A program made the position numbers and the translations under genes. The notes under the pieces were generated by a model. The model saw only the letters and a list, made by a program, of their open reading frames with translations, was not told the DNA's origin and did no database searches. A DNA stretch of 64,000 nt from Nocardioides sp. Arc9.136 (GTDB lineage Bacteria; Actinomycetota; Actinomycetes; Propionibacteriales; Nocardioidaceae): the NCBI RefSeq assembly GCF_030506255.1, contig NZ_CP113431.1:2668001-2732000 (forward strand), in the 5' to 3' direction. Positions 53,081 to 62,171 of this stretch are shown in pieces; within the stretch, counting starts at the first letter, position 1, and each line of letters starts with the position of its first letter.

Positions 53081-55224
53081 GGCGCGAACCCCGCTCCGGG
53101 AGCGAGCCCGGGTCCGGGGGCCGGTTCCGGCGGCGGGCCCGGAGCCGGCTCGGGAGCCGGTCCGGGTGCCGGCGCGGTCGGGGCGGGCGCCGGGGCACCG
53201 CCGGGTCCGGAGTAGAGGAACAGGGCCCGGCCGGCCCAGCTGGTCCCGTCGAGCGCCGGGCCCGAGAGGCGGCGGGCCGACGACGCGACGGGCACGCCGT
53301 GCCGACTGCGCGGTCGCCACCCGAGCAGGCGCAGACCGCCGTCGGCGCCGGCGACGTACAGGTGGGTGCTCGTCGCAGCCATGCCGCGGACGTCCGCGGG
53401 GTGGAAGCCACGCACCCGCTGGGCGGCGGCGCGGCGCCGGGCGCCGACGACGCCGCTGGACGGCGAGAAGTAGCGGTAGTGCAGCGCGTCGGACCCGCTG
53501 CGCGTGAAGTAGATCCGCCCGTCCTGGAAGAACATCGCGGTCGCGTTCCGCACGTCGTCGCGCCACGAGGTGAGGACGCGGATCCGGTCCTGGGTGGCCA
53601 CCGGCTCGGCGGCGCCGTACGTCGTCCCGTCGAAGGTCCGGCGGGTCAGCGAACCGTCCGGGTGGGCGAGGTAGAGCCACCCGTCGACCATGAAGGCCGC
53701 CCGGACCGACGACCAGTCGACACCGCCGTCCGGTGCGGTCGTGGGGCCCTCCACCGGACCGGAGGGGCCGACGAGCCGGCGTCTCTCCAGCCGGTCCGAG
53801 CCGCCGACGCCACCGACGTAGACGTCGTTGGGCACGACGGACCGCCGCACGGGGGGCGGCACCGCAGCGCCGCGCGGGAGGAGCGCGACCCGGGCGTGGT
53901 ACTCCCCCGCGACGTGCACGGTGTCCGACACCAGCCAGAGGCCCTGCTCGGTGGCGAGGAAGTCGAAGACACCGGCCCCGCGGTCCCGGCCGGGGTCCCA
54001 GGCCAGGGGCAGGCCGTTGAGCGGGTCGAGGGCGGCGATGCCGTTGCGGGCCACCGCACCCGGTCCGGGCCGGTTGCCGGCGAAGGGGTTGTTCCACCAC
54101 CGCTCGTGACCGCCGACGTAGACCGCCGGGCCGGTCACCTCGACCGCGTACGTCGTGTCGCCGCCGCTCTGGTCGTTCCACGAGGGCTGCACGCGCCGGC
54201 CGGTCGCCGCCGCCTCGAACCTGCTGACCGAGTCGCAGGCCGCCGACCCGCCGCCGTACGCGCCGGTCGTGGCCACCACGAAGTAGCGGCCGTCCGGGGA
54301 GAAGTCGACGTCGCGCATGTAGGAGTCGTTGTGGCGCGAGCACGGCTCCTCGTAGAACCGGGTCCGCAGGCGCCCCGGCCGTGCGACCGTCCCGCGCAGG
54401 TCCAGGGTCAGGAGCTGGTGCGCCCGGGCCCCGGCGAGGCGCGCGAAGTTGCCGACCGCGACGAGCCGCGAGCCGTCCGGAGACACGTCGAGCTTCAGCA
54501 CCTGGGTCTGGCCGCGCCGGTGGTGGCCGCCCACGCGGAGCGTCATGTAGCCCGTCGGGCGGCCCGTCGAGGGCGAGAGGGTCGCGAGCGCCTTGCGGGC
54601 CCGCCCCCCGATGTGGGTGAAGGCGCCGGCCACCCAGAGGCGGCCGTCGCGCAGGCGCAGGTCCCGCACCTTGCCGGCCACCGGGGAGGGGTCGAAGGAG
54701 GGCACCACCGCGCCGTCGCTCGTGCGCAGCCGGGCGAGCCGCGCGTACCGGTCGCCGTCGATGGTGGTGAACGTGCCGCCGACGTACAGGCTCTCCCCGT
54801 CCGCAGCCGGCTCGACCACCCGGACGCCGCCGACCACCTGCGGCCGGAAGGTGGTCAGGACGCGTCCCGTGCTGGCGCTGAACGCCACCAGCCCGCGCCG
54901 CTGGAGGACCGGCGTCGCGAGCGGGGCGGGTCCGTCCTCGCGCACCCGGGTGAAGGTCCCGCCGAGGAACACCGTGTCGCCGACCTGCGCGATGGAGTAC
55001 ACCCGGCCGTTGAGGACGTGCGGCGTGCCCGCGGACGGCTGCTCGGAGGCCAGGTGGTCGCCGACGCCGGGCACCCCGACCACACCGCCCGCCGACCGGG
55101 CCGCGAGGGTGCCGGTCGACCCCGCGAGGGCGGCCGGGGCCGCCAGGCCGGTGCACACCAGCAGCACGGTGACGAGCACCGTCACCGGCACCGTCGCCGG
55201 CGGCGTGGCAGCTCGAAGGCTCAT
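53077..55224 (-). CDS. Secreted beta-propeller protein
   Basis: A 715-residue exported protein. The signal peptide (about 10-35) is followed by a propeller with blades marked FLGGTFTRV, YVGGTFTTIDGDRY, VAGAFTHIGGRARKA and VYVGGHERWW. It is homologous to the central part of the 2150-residue PKD protein. A second set of strands (about 430-650) with LYLAHPDGSLTRR and MFFQDGRIYFTRSG may be another propeller. The C-terminus is Pro/Ala/Gly-rich, like a wall-spanning tail. It is the first gene of the minus-strand operon. Confidence 0.88.
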   Translation of the reverse strand: MSLRAATPPATVPVTVLVTVLLVCTGLAAPAALAGSTGTLAARSAGGVVGVPGVGDHLASEQPSAGTPHVLNGRVYSIAQVGDTVFLGGTFTRVREDGPAPLATPVLQRRGLVAFSASTGRVLTTFRPQVVGGVRVVEPAADGESLYVGGTFTTIDGDRYARLARLRTSDGAVVPSFDPSPVAGKVRDLRLRDGRLWVAGAFTHIGGRARKALATLSPSTGRPTGYMTLRVGGHHRRGQTQVLKLDVSPDGSRLVAVGNFARLAGARAHQLLTLDLRGTVARPGRLRTRFYEEPCSRHNDSYMRDVDFSPDGRYFVVATTGAYGGGSAACDSVSRFEAAATGRRVQPSWNDQSGGDTTYAVEVTGPAVYVGGHERWWNNPFAGNRPGPGAVARNGIAALDPLNGLPLAWDPGRDRGAGVFDFLATEQGLWLVSDTVHVAGEYHARVALLPRGAAVPPPVRRSVVPNDVYVGGVGGSDRLERRRLVGPSGPVEGPTTAPDGGVDWSSVRAAFMVDGWLYLAHPDGSLTRRTFDGTTYGAAEPVATQDRIRVLTSWRDDVRNATAMFFQDGRIYFTRSGSDALHYRYFSPSSGVVGARRRAAAQRVRGFHPADVRGMAATSTHLYVAGADGGLRLLGWRPRSRHGVPVASSARRLSGPALDGTSWAGRALFLYSGPGGAPAPAPTAPAPGPAPEPAPGPPPEPAPGPGLAPGAGFAP

Positions 55225-55376
55225 CAAGGTCCCGACCTCTCGGCAGCAGGCGACGACACGTCCGGTCGTCGAGGCTCGAAGGCTAGGAGCGCCGGGGACG
55301 CTCGGGAGCGCCGCTCGCGCGGACTTCCTCAACATTGGTGAGGGCAGCGGCGACGCCCGTGGGTTGGCTGGAGACC

Positions 55377-57569
55377 ATGCATCCGGCTGTCCTCGTCCCG
55401 CCCCCGAACGCACCCCCGGTCGCGCCCCCGGTCGCACCGCCGGCGGGGCGCTCGACGGGGGCGGCGCGACCCGGGCGCTGGACCGGTCCGGGCTGGCCGA
55501 TCACGGTCCTCCTCGCCGGCTACCCCCTGTGGTGGCTGCTCGGCATCGACGCCTTCCTCCCCCTCGCCCTGGCCGTGCCGATGGCCCGGCAGCTGCTGCG
55601 CGGACGCACGGTCGTCCTGCCCGCGGGGCTCGGGTGGTACCTGCTGTTCCTCTGCTGGATCCTGCTGGGTGCCGCACTGCTGTGGACCGACGCGCCGAGC
55701 GCCGTGCCCGGCGGTGGCGGGCCCTCCCGCCTCCTCGTCTTCGGGTTCCGGCTGGCGTGGTACGCCGCGTGCGCGGTCGTGCTCGTCTGGGTCGCCAGCA
55801 GCCGGCGCGAGCACCTCTCGGACGGCCACGTCCGGGGGCTCCTCGCCTGGCTGTTCCTCGTCTGCACGGCGGGCGGCATCGTCGGGCTGCTCTACCCCGA
55901 CCTCGAGATCACCTCGCTGACCGAGGCGCTGCTGCCGGGCGCCCTGCGCGAGAACGCCTTCGTCGCGTCGCTGGTGCACGCGGAGGTCGCGGACGTGCAG
56001 TGGGTCCTCGGGCGACCCGAGCCCCGCCCCAAGGCGCCGTTCGCGTTCACCAACACGTGGGGCAGCGTCCTGTCCCTCGCCCTCGTCTTCCTCGTCGCAC
56101 TGGACCGGCGCCGCCGGCCGTGGCTCAGGCTCGCGATCCCCGCGCTGCTCGTGGTGGCGGCCTGGCCGGTCGTCTACTCGCTGAACCGGGGGCTGTGGGT
56201 CAGCATCGCGATCGGGGCGGTCGCGCTGGTCGTGCTCCGCGCCGCACGCGGCGACCGGCGGGCCGCGGTCGGCCTCGCCCTCGCGGTCATCGTCGGCGTC
56301 GGCGCGCTGCTCGCCAGTCCGCTCGGCGCGATCTACGGCGACCGCTTCGAGAACCAGCACAGCAACGGGCGTCGCGGGCAGCTGGTGGCCACGACCGCCG
56401 CCTCGGTGACCACCGGGTCACCGGTCGCCGGGTTCGGGACCACCCGGGACGTGCAGGGCAGCTTCGCCTCCATCAGCGGGGCCGCCACCCCCGACTGCCC
56501 CGCCTGCGGCGTGCCCCCGCTCGGCACCCAGGGCCAGCTGTGGCTGGTCCTGTTCTCCCAGGGCTGGGTCGGGCTCGGCCTGTTCCTGACCTTCGTCGCG
56601 CTCGCGCTGGCACGGACCTGGCGCTGCCGCACCACCAACGAGACGGTCTGCACCTTCGCGCTGCTCTTCCTGCTCGTCCAGCTGCCGGTGTACGACACGC
56701 TCGGCATGTCGCTCTACATCGTCATGGTGGCGGTCGGTCTCGCCGCCCGGGAGCGGTCCGAGCGGGCGGGCGCGCTGCCGGCGCGCAGGCGGGTCGACGA
56801 CCTCGGCCGGCGGCTGCGCCGGGCGGCGCCGGTGGTCGCGGTGGCCGTCCTGCTGGGCGCGCTCGCGGGCGCTGCGGTGGCCGCAGCCCCCGAGGAGCCG
56901 GAGCACCGGGCACGGATGCTCATCCTGCTCACCCCCGCCCCGGTCTACCTCTCGACCGGGCCGGACCGCGTCGCCGCCGGCGAGGACTACGACCCGCCGC
57001 GGAACATCACCGTGGACACCGAGGCGGCCCTGCTGATCTCCGAGCGCTCGCTGCGCCGGGCGTCCGCGGCCACGGGGGTGGCGGTCACCGACCTGCGCGA
57101 GGCGGTCGCGGTCGTCGCCCCGCCGAACTCCGAGGTGCTCGAGCTCTCGGTCGACCTGCCAGACCCCGACCAGGCGCAGACGGCGGCGGCGGAGGTCGCC
57201 TCGTCGTACCTCCGCGAGCGCGAGGCGTTCCTCCTGCAGCGCCGCGACGACCTCGTCCGGCGCCTGACCCGCGAGCTCGCCGCCCTCGACAGCGGCGTCG
57301 GTGGGTCGCAGACCCAGCGGCAGGGCATCGCGCGGGAGATCGACTACCTCGAAACGTCGCGACCCAAGGTCGGCGAGGTCATCCGCACCATGCCGGCCGT
57401 GCGGCTGCCTGACGGCAGCGAGGTGCCGGTCGCCTCCGGCGCGGGCCTCGGCCTGCTCGCCGGCGTGGTCCTGGTCCGACGCCCGCCCCGACGCCCGACC
57501 CGACGCCCGACCCAGCGCCCGACCGGGCGCGGACCCCTGCACCCGCAGCACGAGGAGGAGCGCCCGTGA
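55377..57569 (+). CDS. O-antigen ligase-like polymerase joined to a Wzz-like chain-length domain
   Basis: A protein of about 730 residues. The first 430 or so form a polytopic membrane region with roughly ten helices. It includes a conserved periplasmic-type segment (FAFTNTWGSVLSLAL, VVYSLNRGLWVSIAIG, GFGTTRDVQGSF, GQLWLVLFSQGWVGL) of the Wzy/O-antigen ligase family. After a helix at about 470-490, residues 495-690 have a Wzz/chain-length pattern: RMLILLTPAPVYLSTG, a coiled coil around LREREAFLLQRRDDLVRRLT, and a last short helix. An Arg/Pro-rich tail follows. Polymerase and length regulator are normally separate proteins. The ATG at 55377 is one of several possible starts; it has GGAG close upstream. 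Confidence 0.85.
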   Translation: MHPAVLVPPPNAPPVAPPVAPPAGRSTGAARPGRWTGPGWPITVLLAGYPLWWLLGIDAFLPLALAVPMARQLLRGRTVVLPAGLGWYLLFLCWILLGAALLWTDAPSAVPGGGGPSRLLVFGFRLAWYAACAVVLVWVASSRREHLSDGHVRGLLAWLFLVCTAGGIVGLLYPDLEITSLTEALLPGALRENAFVASLVHAEVADVQWVLGRPEPRPKAPFAFTNTWGSVLSLALVFLVALDRRRRPWLRLAIPALLVVAAWPVVYSLNRGLWVSIAIGAVALVVLRAARGDRRAAVGLALAVIVGVGALLASPLGAIYGDRFENQHSNGRRGQLVATTAASVTTGSPVAGFGTTRDVQGSFASISGAATPDCPACGVPPLGTQGQLWLVLFSQGWVGLGLFLTFVALALARTWRCRTTNETVCTFALLFLLVQLPVYDTLGMSLYIVMVAVGLAARERSERAGALPARRRVDDLGRRLRRAAPVVAVAVLLGALAGAAVAAAPEEPEHRARMLILLTPAPVYLSTGPDRVAAGEDYDPPRNITVDTEAALLISERSLRRASAATGVAVTDLREAVAVVAPPNSEVLELSVDLPDPDQAQTAAAEVASSYLREREAFLLQRRDDLVRRLTRELAALDSGVGGSQTQRQGIAREIDYLETSRPKVGEVIRTMPAVRLPDGSEVPVASGAGLGLLAGVVLVRRPPRRPTRRPTQRPTGRGPLHPQHEEERP

Positions 57570-58585
57570 GGACCGACCGGCCCGCCACGCCCACCACCAC
57601 CACCACTGCCACCACTCCCGCTCCCAGGCAGGGGCGCCGCCGGCTGCCGAGCGTCGACGTGGTCGTCGCGGTCCGCGCGGACCCCGGGCAGGCGCGCACC
57701 GCCGTGGCCTCGGTGCTGGCCCAGGACTACGCGGGCCGGATCCGCTGCCTGGTGGTCCACGACCGGGACCACCGGCCGGGCGGCGGCCCGGGCGACCCGG
57801 GCGGCCTCGACGGGCTGGGCGGCCTCGAGGGCCTGGACGGCCGGGCACCCGGCCGGTCCGTCGAGGTGCTCGCCAACACCCGCTCCCCCGGGTCCGCGGG
57901 TGCGCGCAACACGGGGATCCTCGCCGGCGGCGGCGACCTCGTCGCGTTCTGCGACCAGGCCGACGTGTGGTTCGAGGACAAGGTGACCCGCCAGGTGGCC
58001 GTCCTGGAGCGCACCGGCGCGGCCGCCTCGGTCACCGGGGTGGTCGTCGACCACCGTGACCACCGCACCACGCGCATCCCCAGGCCCGACGAGCTCACCG
58101 TGCACCGCCTCGCCCGGCGGCCGACCGCCGCGGGCCACGTCCCGACCGTCATGGTGCGGCGCTCGCGCCTGCTCGACGACATCGGGCTGCTCGACGAGGA
58201 GCTGCCGGGTGGGTACGCCGAGGACTACGACTGGCTCCTGCGGGCCGCGACCGTCGACCGGTTCGCCGTGGTCGAGATGGGGCTCGTCCTCGCCCGCCCC
58301 CGGCCCCTCGGCCCGCAGTGGCCGGCCGCCGTCGCGGCGATCGACCGGCTGATCGCCAAGCACGCCGCGTTCGCCGAGGACCCCCGGGCGCTCGGACGGC
58401 TGCACGGGCAGCGCGCCGTCGCGCTCGCCGCCTCCGGCCAGCACGGGGCGCTCGTCGCCGCCGCGCGCGCCCTGCGGACCTGGCCCTGGGACCCGAGCGG
58501 GTACGTCGCCGGCGCCGTCGCCCTCCACCTGCTGTCCGTCGACGCGGTGGTCGAGCGGGCCGACCGCCGCGGCCGCGTGGGCTGA
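57566..58585 (+). CDS. Family 2 glycosyltransferase
   Basis: A 339-residue GT-A transferase. VDVVVAVRADPGQARTAVASVLAQDY is the opening nucleotide-binding strand and helix, GAGARNTGILAGG-like residues (SAGARNTGILAGGGDLVAFC) lead to CDQAD, which stands where DxD is expected, and GYAEDYDWLLRA holds the catalytic Asp region. A Gly/Asp-rich insert near residue 75-95 is unusual. The GTG overlaps the ligase-Wzz stop (GTGA). The donor is unknown. Confidence 0.88.
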   Translation: MRTDRPATPTTTTTATTPAPRQGRRRLPSVDVVVAVRADPGQARTAVASVLAQDYAGRIRCLVVHDRDHRPGGGPGDPGGLDGLGGLEGLDGRAPGRSVEVLANTRSPGSAGARNTGILAGGGDLVAFCDQADVWFEDKVTRQVAVLERTGAAASVTGVVVDHRDHRTTRIPRPDELTVHRLARRPTAAGHVPTVMVRRSRLLDDIGLLDEELPGGYAEDYDWLLRAATVDRFAVVEMGLVLARPRPLGPQWPAAVAAIDRLIAKHAAFAEDPRALGRLHGQRAVALAASGQHGALVAAARALRTWPWDPSGYVAGAVALHLLSVDAVVERADRRGRVG

Positions 58586-58592
58586 CCGGCCG

Positions 58593-59606
58593 GTGGCCAT
58601 CTCCGCACGCGCCTCGACCGCGCTCGCCGCCGTCCTCGCGGCCGGCGTCCTGTGGGCGCTGCTCGCGACCTCCCCCGGCGTGCCGCGCGCCGCCGCCCCC
58701 GACCCCGGCACGACGGTCGCCGGACCCGCCGCACAGGCCGGGCCCGGCGTCGACTGCCCCCTCACCACCCGGGGGCTGCCCACCTGCGGCGCGCTGGTCG
58801 GGGCGACGCACGGCGCGAACACCCCGCCGACGTCGCTGGAGGCCGCGGCGGGGCGCCCGCTGGGCATCCGCCGCACCTTCTACACCCCCGGGCAGGTCGC
58901 GCGCGCCGTCCGCACCGCGCGCGAGGACCTCCGCGGCGGCCGGCTGCCCTGGATCAGCTTCAAGCTGCCCACCGACTGGGCGGCGATGGCCGCCGGCGAC
59001 GGCGACCCCTGGGCCCGTCGCGTGGCACGACGCCTCGCCCGTCTCCCCGGCCCGGTGTGGGTCGCCTTCCACCACGAGCCCGAGGGGGACGGCGACATCC
59101 AGGACTGGCGGCGGATGCAGGAGCGGCTGGCCCCGCTCGTGCGCGGCCTCGCGGACAACGTCGGGTTCACGGTCGTGCTGACCGGCTGGAACCAGATGTA
59201 CGGCGAGGAGAAGTACTCCCTGGAGCGGGTGTGGCCGCGCGACGTCACGATCGACCTCGCCGGCTTCGACGTCTACAACGACGTCGGGGTCACGCGCGGG
59301 GGCCGGACCGAGCTGGAGTGGCCCGACCTGGGGGCGGAGTACTTCGCGCCGATCGCGGCCTGGGCGGCCGCCCACGACGTGGCCTGGGGCCTGGCGGAGA
59401 CCGGCATCACCGACACCGCCGCGGAGGTCGAGCCCCGGTGGATCCAGGAGACCTACGCCGACCTGGTCCACTACGGCGGGGTGGCGTTCACCTACTTCGA
59501 CTCCTACCTGAACTCGATCGGCTCGTGGCCGCTGGAGACCCGCACGAAGCAGGAGGCCTTCCGGGAGACCCTGCTCAGCAGCCCGCGCGCCTGGTGGGTG
59601 CGCTGA
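58593..59606 (+). CDS. Secreted or membrane-anchored GH26-like glycosidase (paralogue without CBM)
   Basis: A 337-residue protein with an N-terminal hydrophobic segment (about 5-30) and a catalytic barrel like that of the 49.8 kb gene. It shares VWVAFHHEPEGDGDI, WRRMQERLAPLVR and VVLTGWNQ, and has WGLAETGI at the nucleophile position. It lacks the CBM-like domain. The gene starts 7 bases after the glycosyltransferase and is the last of this plus-strand group. The substrate is unknown but probably the polysaccharide made here. Confidence 0.85.
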   Translation: MAISARASTALAAVLAAGVLWALLATSPGVPRAAAPDPGTTVAGPAAQAGPGVDCPLTTRGLPTCGALVGATHGANTPPTSLEAAAGRPLGIRRTFYTPGQVARAVRTAREDLRGGRLPWISFKLPTDWAAMAAGDGDPWARRVARRLARLPGPVWVAFHHEPEGDGDIQDWRRMQERLAPLVRGLADNVGFTVVLTGWNQMYGEEKYSLERVWPRDVTIDLAGFDVYNDVGVTRGGRTELEWPDLGAEYFAPIAAWAAAHDVAWGLAETGITDTAAEVEPRWIQETYADLVHYGGVAFTYFDSYLNSIGSWPLETRTKQEAFRETLLSSPRAWWVR

Positions 59607-59652
59607 CAGGGCTGACCCACCACCCGGGCCCACCCGGGCCCACCAGGCCCGG

Positions 59653-60846
59653 TCACCGGTCGAGGAGGTCCTCGAGCGCCGTCAGCGTGCAGAGCCCCCG
59701 GTCGCGGATGGCGGCCCCCTGGGCCGAGGAGGCCAGCGTCAGGTACCGCTCGGTGACCGCGACGAGGTACGCCGCGGCGAGCACGCCCCGGGGCCCGGGC
59801 CGGTCCTCGCGCGCGGTCGCCGGGGCGGTGACCGCCTGCAGGACGGTCGCCGGGGTCGTGCCGCGCCGCGTGGTCGCGACGTTCACCGCGAAGTGCAGCC
59901 GGTCCAGGCCGTGGGGGACGCCGGTCTCGAACCGCTCCCAGTCCCACAGCTGCACCCGGCCGCGCGCCCGCGCCATGTTCCACGGCGTCCAGTCGCCGTG
60001 CCAGGCGCCGACCGACCACACGTGGTCGCCCGACGCCTCCTCCACGCGGTCCATCGCGTCGTGCAGCCGCCGGCACCACGCGGGGTCGGCGAGGTCCGCG
60101 GCCGCGCGACGCTGCCGGGCCCACCAGGGCAGCGACCGGAGGGTCCCCGGCGCCTCGGCGAACGCCGAGGCGAGCTCGGCCATCGCCTCGGCCGGCGGGG
60201 CCGGAGGCAGCGGGGACAGTCGCGGCCGACCCGTCGGGAGCGGCTCGAGGACCAGCACCACCCGGCCGTGCCACACCGACTCGTGCAGCACGCGCGGGAC
60301 GCGCAGGAGCTCCAGCGGGACGGCTCCCACCCGACGCAGGTGGGCGCCCTCCGCCGCCACGTCGACCCGGGACACCTCGGAGTCGCCGATCTTCACGAAG
60401 GCCACCGTGTGCCCGGACGTGTCGAAGACCTGCAGCACCGGCTTCCGGTTGACCCGCTCCGAGCCCACGCCGACCGAGAAGACGACCGGGTGCCCCAGCA
60501 GCTCCTCGAGGTGCCGGGCGAAGGAGTCCTCCGAGGCGCCGGTCACCTCGACCCGCGTGCCGAGCACGGCGCCCCGGGTCGTGCCGACGACGGCGGCGCC
60601 GACGACGCGACGTACCGCCTGCGGCAGGGAGGTGTCGGTGCTGAAGCGGCACAGGGAGCGGGCGGCGGCCAGGCGGGAGCCCACGGGGACGACGAGGCGT
60701 GGCGTCCGGGCGCTCGGCACGAGCGCCCAGGCCCCGGCGGACCCCTCGGCGAGCGTCGCCCGGGGCCACAACGACCGGAACGCCGAGACCAGCGCCCCGT
60801 CCGGCGGAGGGACCGGTGGGGCCGGCCACGCCGCCGGGCTCGTCAC
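59653..60846 (-). CDS. Phosphotransferase/kinase-like protein (APH fold)
   Basis: A 397-residue protein with an aminoglycoside-phosphotransferase-type C-terminal lobe. The catalytic loop is HGDWTPWN and the metal-binding segment LWDWERF. The N-terminal 150 residues contain a beta-rich lobe with VAFVKIGD, where the ATP-binding Lys is expected. The acceptor might be a sugar or lipid-linked intermediate; antibiotic resistance is not implied. The GTG overlaps the methyltransferase gene stop (GTGA). Confidence 0.8.
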   Translation of the reverse strand: MTSPAAWPAPPVPPPDGALVSAFRSLWPRATLAEGSAGAWALVPSARTPRLVVPVGSRLAAARSLCRFSTDTSLPQAVRRVVGAAVVGTTRGAVLGTRVEVTGASEDSFARHLEELLGHPVVFSVGVGSERVNRKPVLQVFDTSGHTVAFVKIGDSEVSRVDVAAEGAHLRRVGAVPLELLRVPRVLHESVWHGRVVLVLEPLPTGRPRLSPLPPAPPAEAMAELASAFAEAPGTLRSLPWWARQRRAAADLADPAWCRRLHDAMDRVEEASGDHVWSVGAWHGDWTPWNMARARGRVQLWDWERFETGVPHGLDRLHFAVNVATTRRGTTPATVLQAVTAPATAREDRPGPRGVLAAAYLVAVTERYLTLASSAQGAAIRDRGLCTLTALEDLLDR

Positions 60847-62171
60847 CGGTCCCTCACGCAGGCGAAGAGGTGACGGCCGTAGTTCCGCTCGTAGGGCACG
60901 ACGGCGTCGGTGTCGGGACCGAGGTCGATGATCCGGTCGAACGTCGTGTGCTCGGCGAGGAAGGAGCGCACGTGCTCGGCGTCCCACTCCGGGAGCGACT
61001 CGCGGAACCACTGCTCGTGCGCCTGCCCGGTGTCCAGGAAGAGCACGCGGCCGGTCGCGCGGTCGAGCAGCCGCACCAGCTCCTCGGGCGAGGACGTGCC
61101 GCGGCCCAGGACGAAGTGGTGCAGGAGGCTGAAGCACGACACGACGTCCCACGGGCGCTCGGCGGCGCGCAGGAAGTCCACGGCGTCGCCGGTGTGGATG
61201 TGCCCGGGGTCGGTGCCGTGCAGCGCCGCCGAGAGGCCCGGCGCCGCCGGGTCCCGCTCGATGCCCTCGGCCTCGAAGCCCCGCTTGCCGACCTCGCTGA
61301 CGAACCAGCCGTAGCAGGCGGCCACGTCGAGGTACGTCGGGTGGTCGCTGCCCGCCGCGGCCTCCTCGAGCAGCGGGGACATCGCCTCGAGCCGGTCGGT
61401 GCAGCGACGCACGACCCGCCAGGACCGGCGGAGCTCGGGGGCGTCGACGGGCTGGTAGAGCTCGTGCTCGCCGCCGATCCACGACATCGAGTCCAGGACG
61501 TCCTGCAGCGGGGTGCTGACCGCGAGCCGGCGCACGCGCGCCTCGACCGCGACCGCTCCGTGCTCGACGTCCAGGGCGAGCCGGTGGTGGCCGTCCACGA
61601 CCTGGTAGCAGTCGGAGTCCCGCACCGGTGCGAGCAGGACCGGCGAGCCGGCGGCGCTCTGGTTCGGACGGGTCGGCTCGCGCTCGGCCGTCCCGAGGTC
61701 GGTCGCGTCCGCCGCCCGGGCGAGGAACTCCCGGGCGATCTCGAGCACGCCGGCGTCGTCGGTGGCCCCGAAGTACTGCCCCGACACCCGGATGCAGGCG
61801 CGGGCGAGGGCGGCGTACTCGCTCGCGAGCACCTCCTCGTCGGTGAGCGGACGCTCCCGGCCGGCCCGGAGCAGGGCCGCGTGCGGCCCGTCGGCGATCG
61901 TCCGCGACCCCCAGAGCAGGTCGCCGGTGGCCTCCGCGACGGCGGAGGCGGGCAGACCGTTCTGGCCGCCCAGGAGCACCTTGGCGAGCGGGACCCGGCT
62001 GGTGCCCTGGTGCCAGACGGCCACCGAGAGCGCCTTCTTGAGCGGCGGCGGCATCGGCGCGCGGCCCACCGCGGCGGTCCCCGCCGCGGTGCCGTCGTGG
62101 ATGCGTCGTCCGATCCGGTGCCGCAGCCCGCGGACCCGGGAGCGGTGCAGGGCGGTGGTGAGCGTGCTCAT
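60843..62171 (-). CDS. Fusion of a ParB/sulfiredoxin-like (DGHHRL) domain with a SAM-dependent methyltransferase
   Basis: A 442-residue protein. After a basic N-terminus, residues 65-225 contain YQVVDGHHRLALDVEHG, the Asp-Gly-His-His-Arg signature of ParB-like folds that often bind nucleotides. Residues 270-435 are a class I methyltransferase: YLDVAACYGWFVSEVGKRGF as the SAM-binding loop, GDAVDFL, and WDVVSCFSLLHHFV. The substrate is unknown. It overlaps the sulfotransferase gene (ATGA) and the kinase-like gene, so the three are co-translated. Confidence 0.85.
   Translation of the reverse strand: MSTLTTALHRSRVRGLRHRIGRRIHDGTAAGTAAVGRAPMPPPLKKALSVAVWHQGTSRVPLAKVLLGGQNGLPASAVAEATGDLLWGSRTIADGPHAALLRAGRERPLTDEEVLASEYAALARACIRVSGQYFGATDDAGVLEIAREFLARAADATDLGTAEREPTRPNQSAAGSPVLLAPVRDSDCYQVVDGHHRLALDVEHGAVAVEARVRRLAVSTPLQDVLDSMSWIGGEHELYQPVDAPELRRSWRVVRRCTDRLEAMSPLLEEAAAGSDHPTYLDVAACYGWFVSEVGKRGFEAEGIERDPAAPGLSAALHGTDPGHIHTGDAVDFLRAAERPWDVVSCFSLLHHFVLGRGTSSPEELVRLLDRATGRVLFLDTGQAHEQWFRESLPEWDAEHVRSFLAEHTTFDRIIDLGPDTDAVVPYERNYGRHLFACVRDR

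Noticed and set aside
59653..60846. Aminoglycoside resistance gene
   Set aside because: Only the general kinase fold motifs are present, and the gene is coupled to polysaccharide-decoration genes. A resistance role is not supported.
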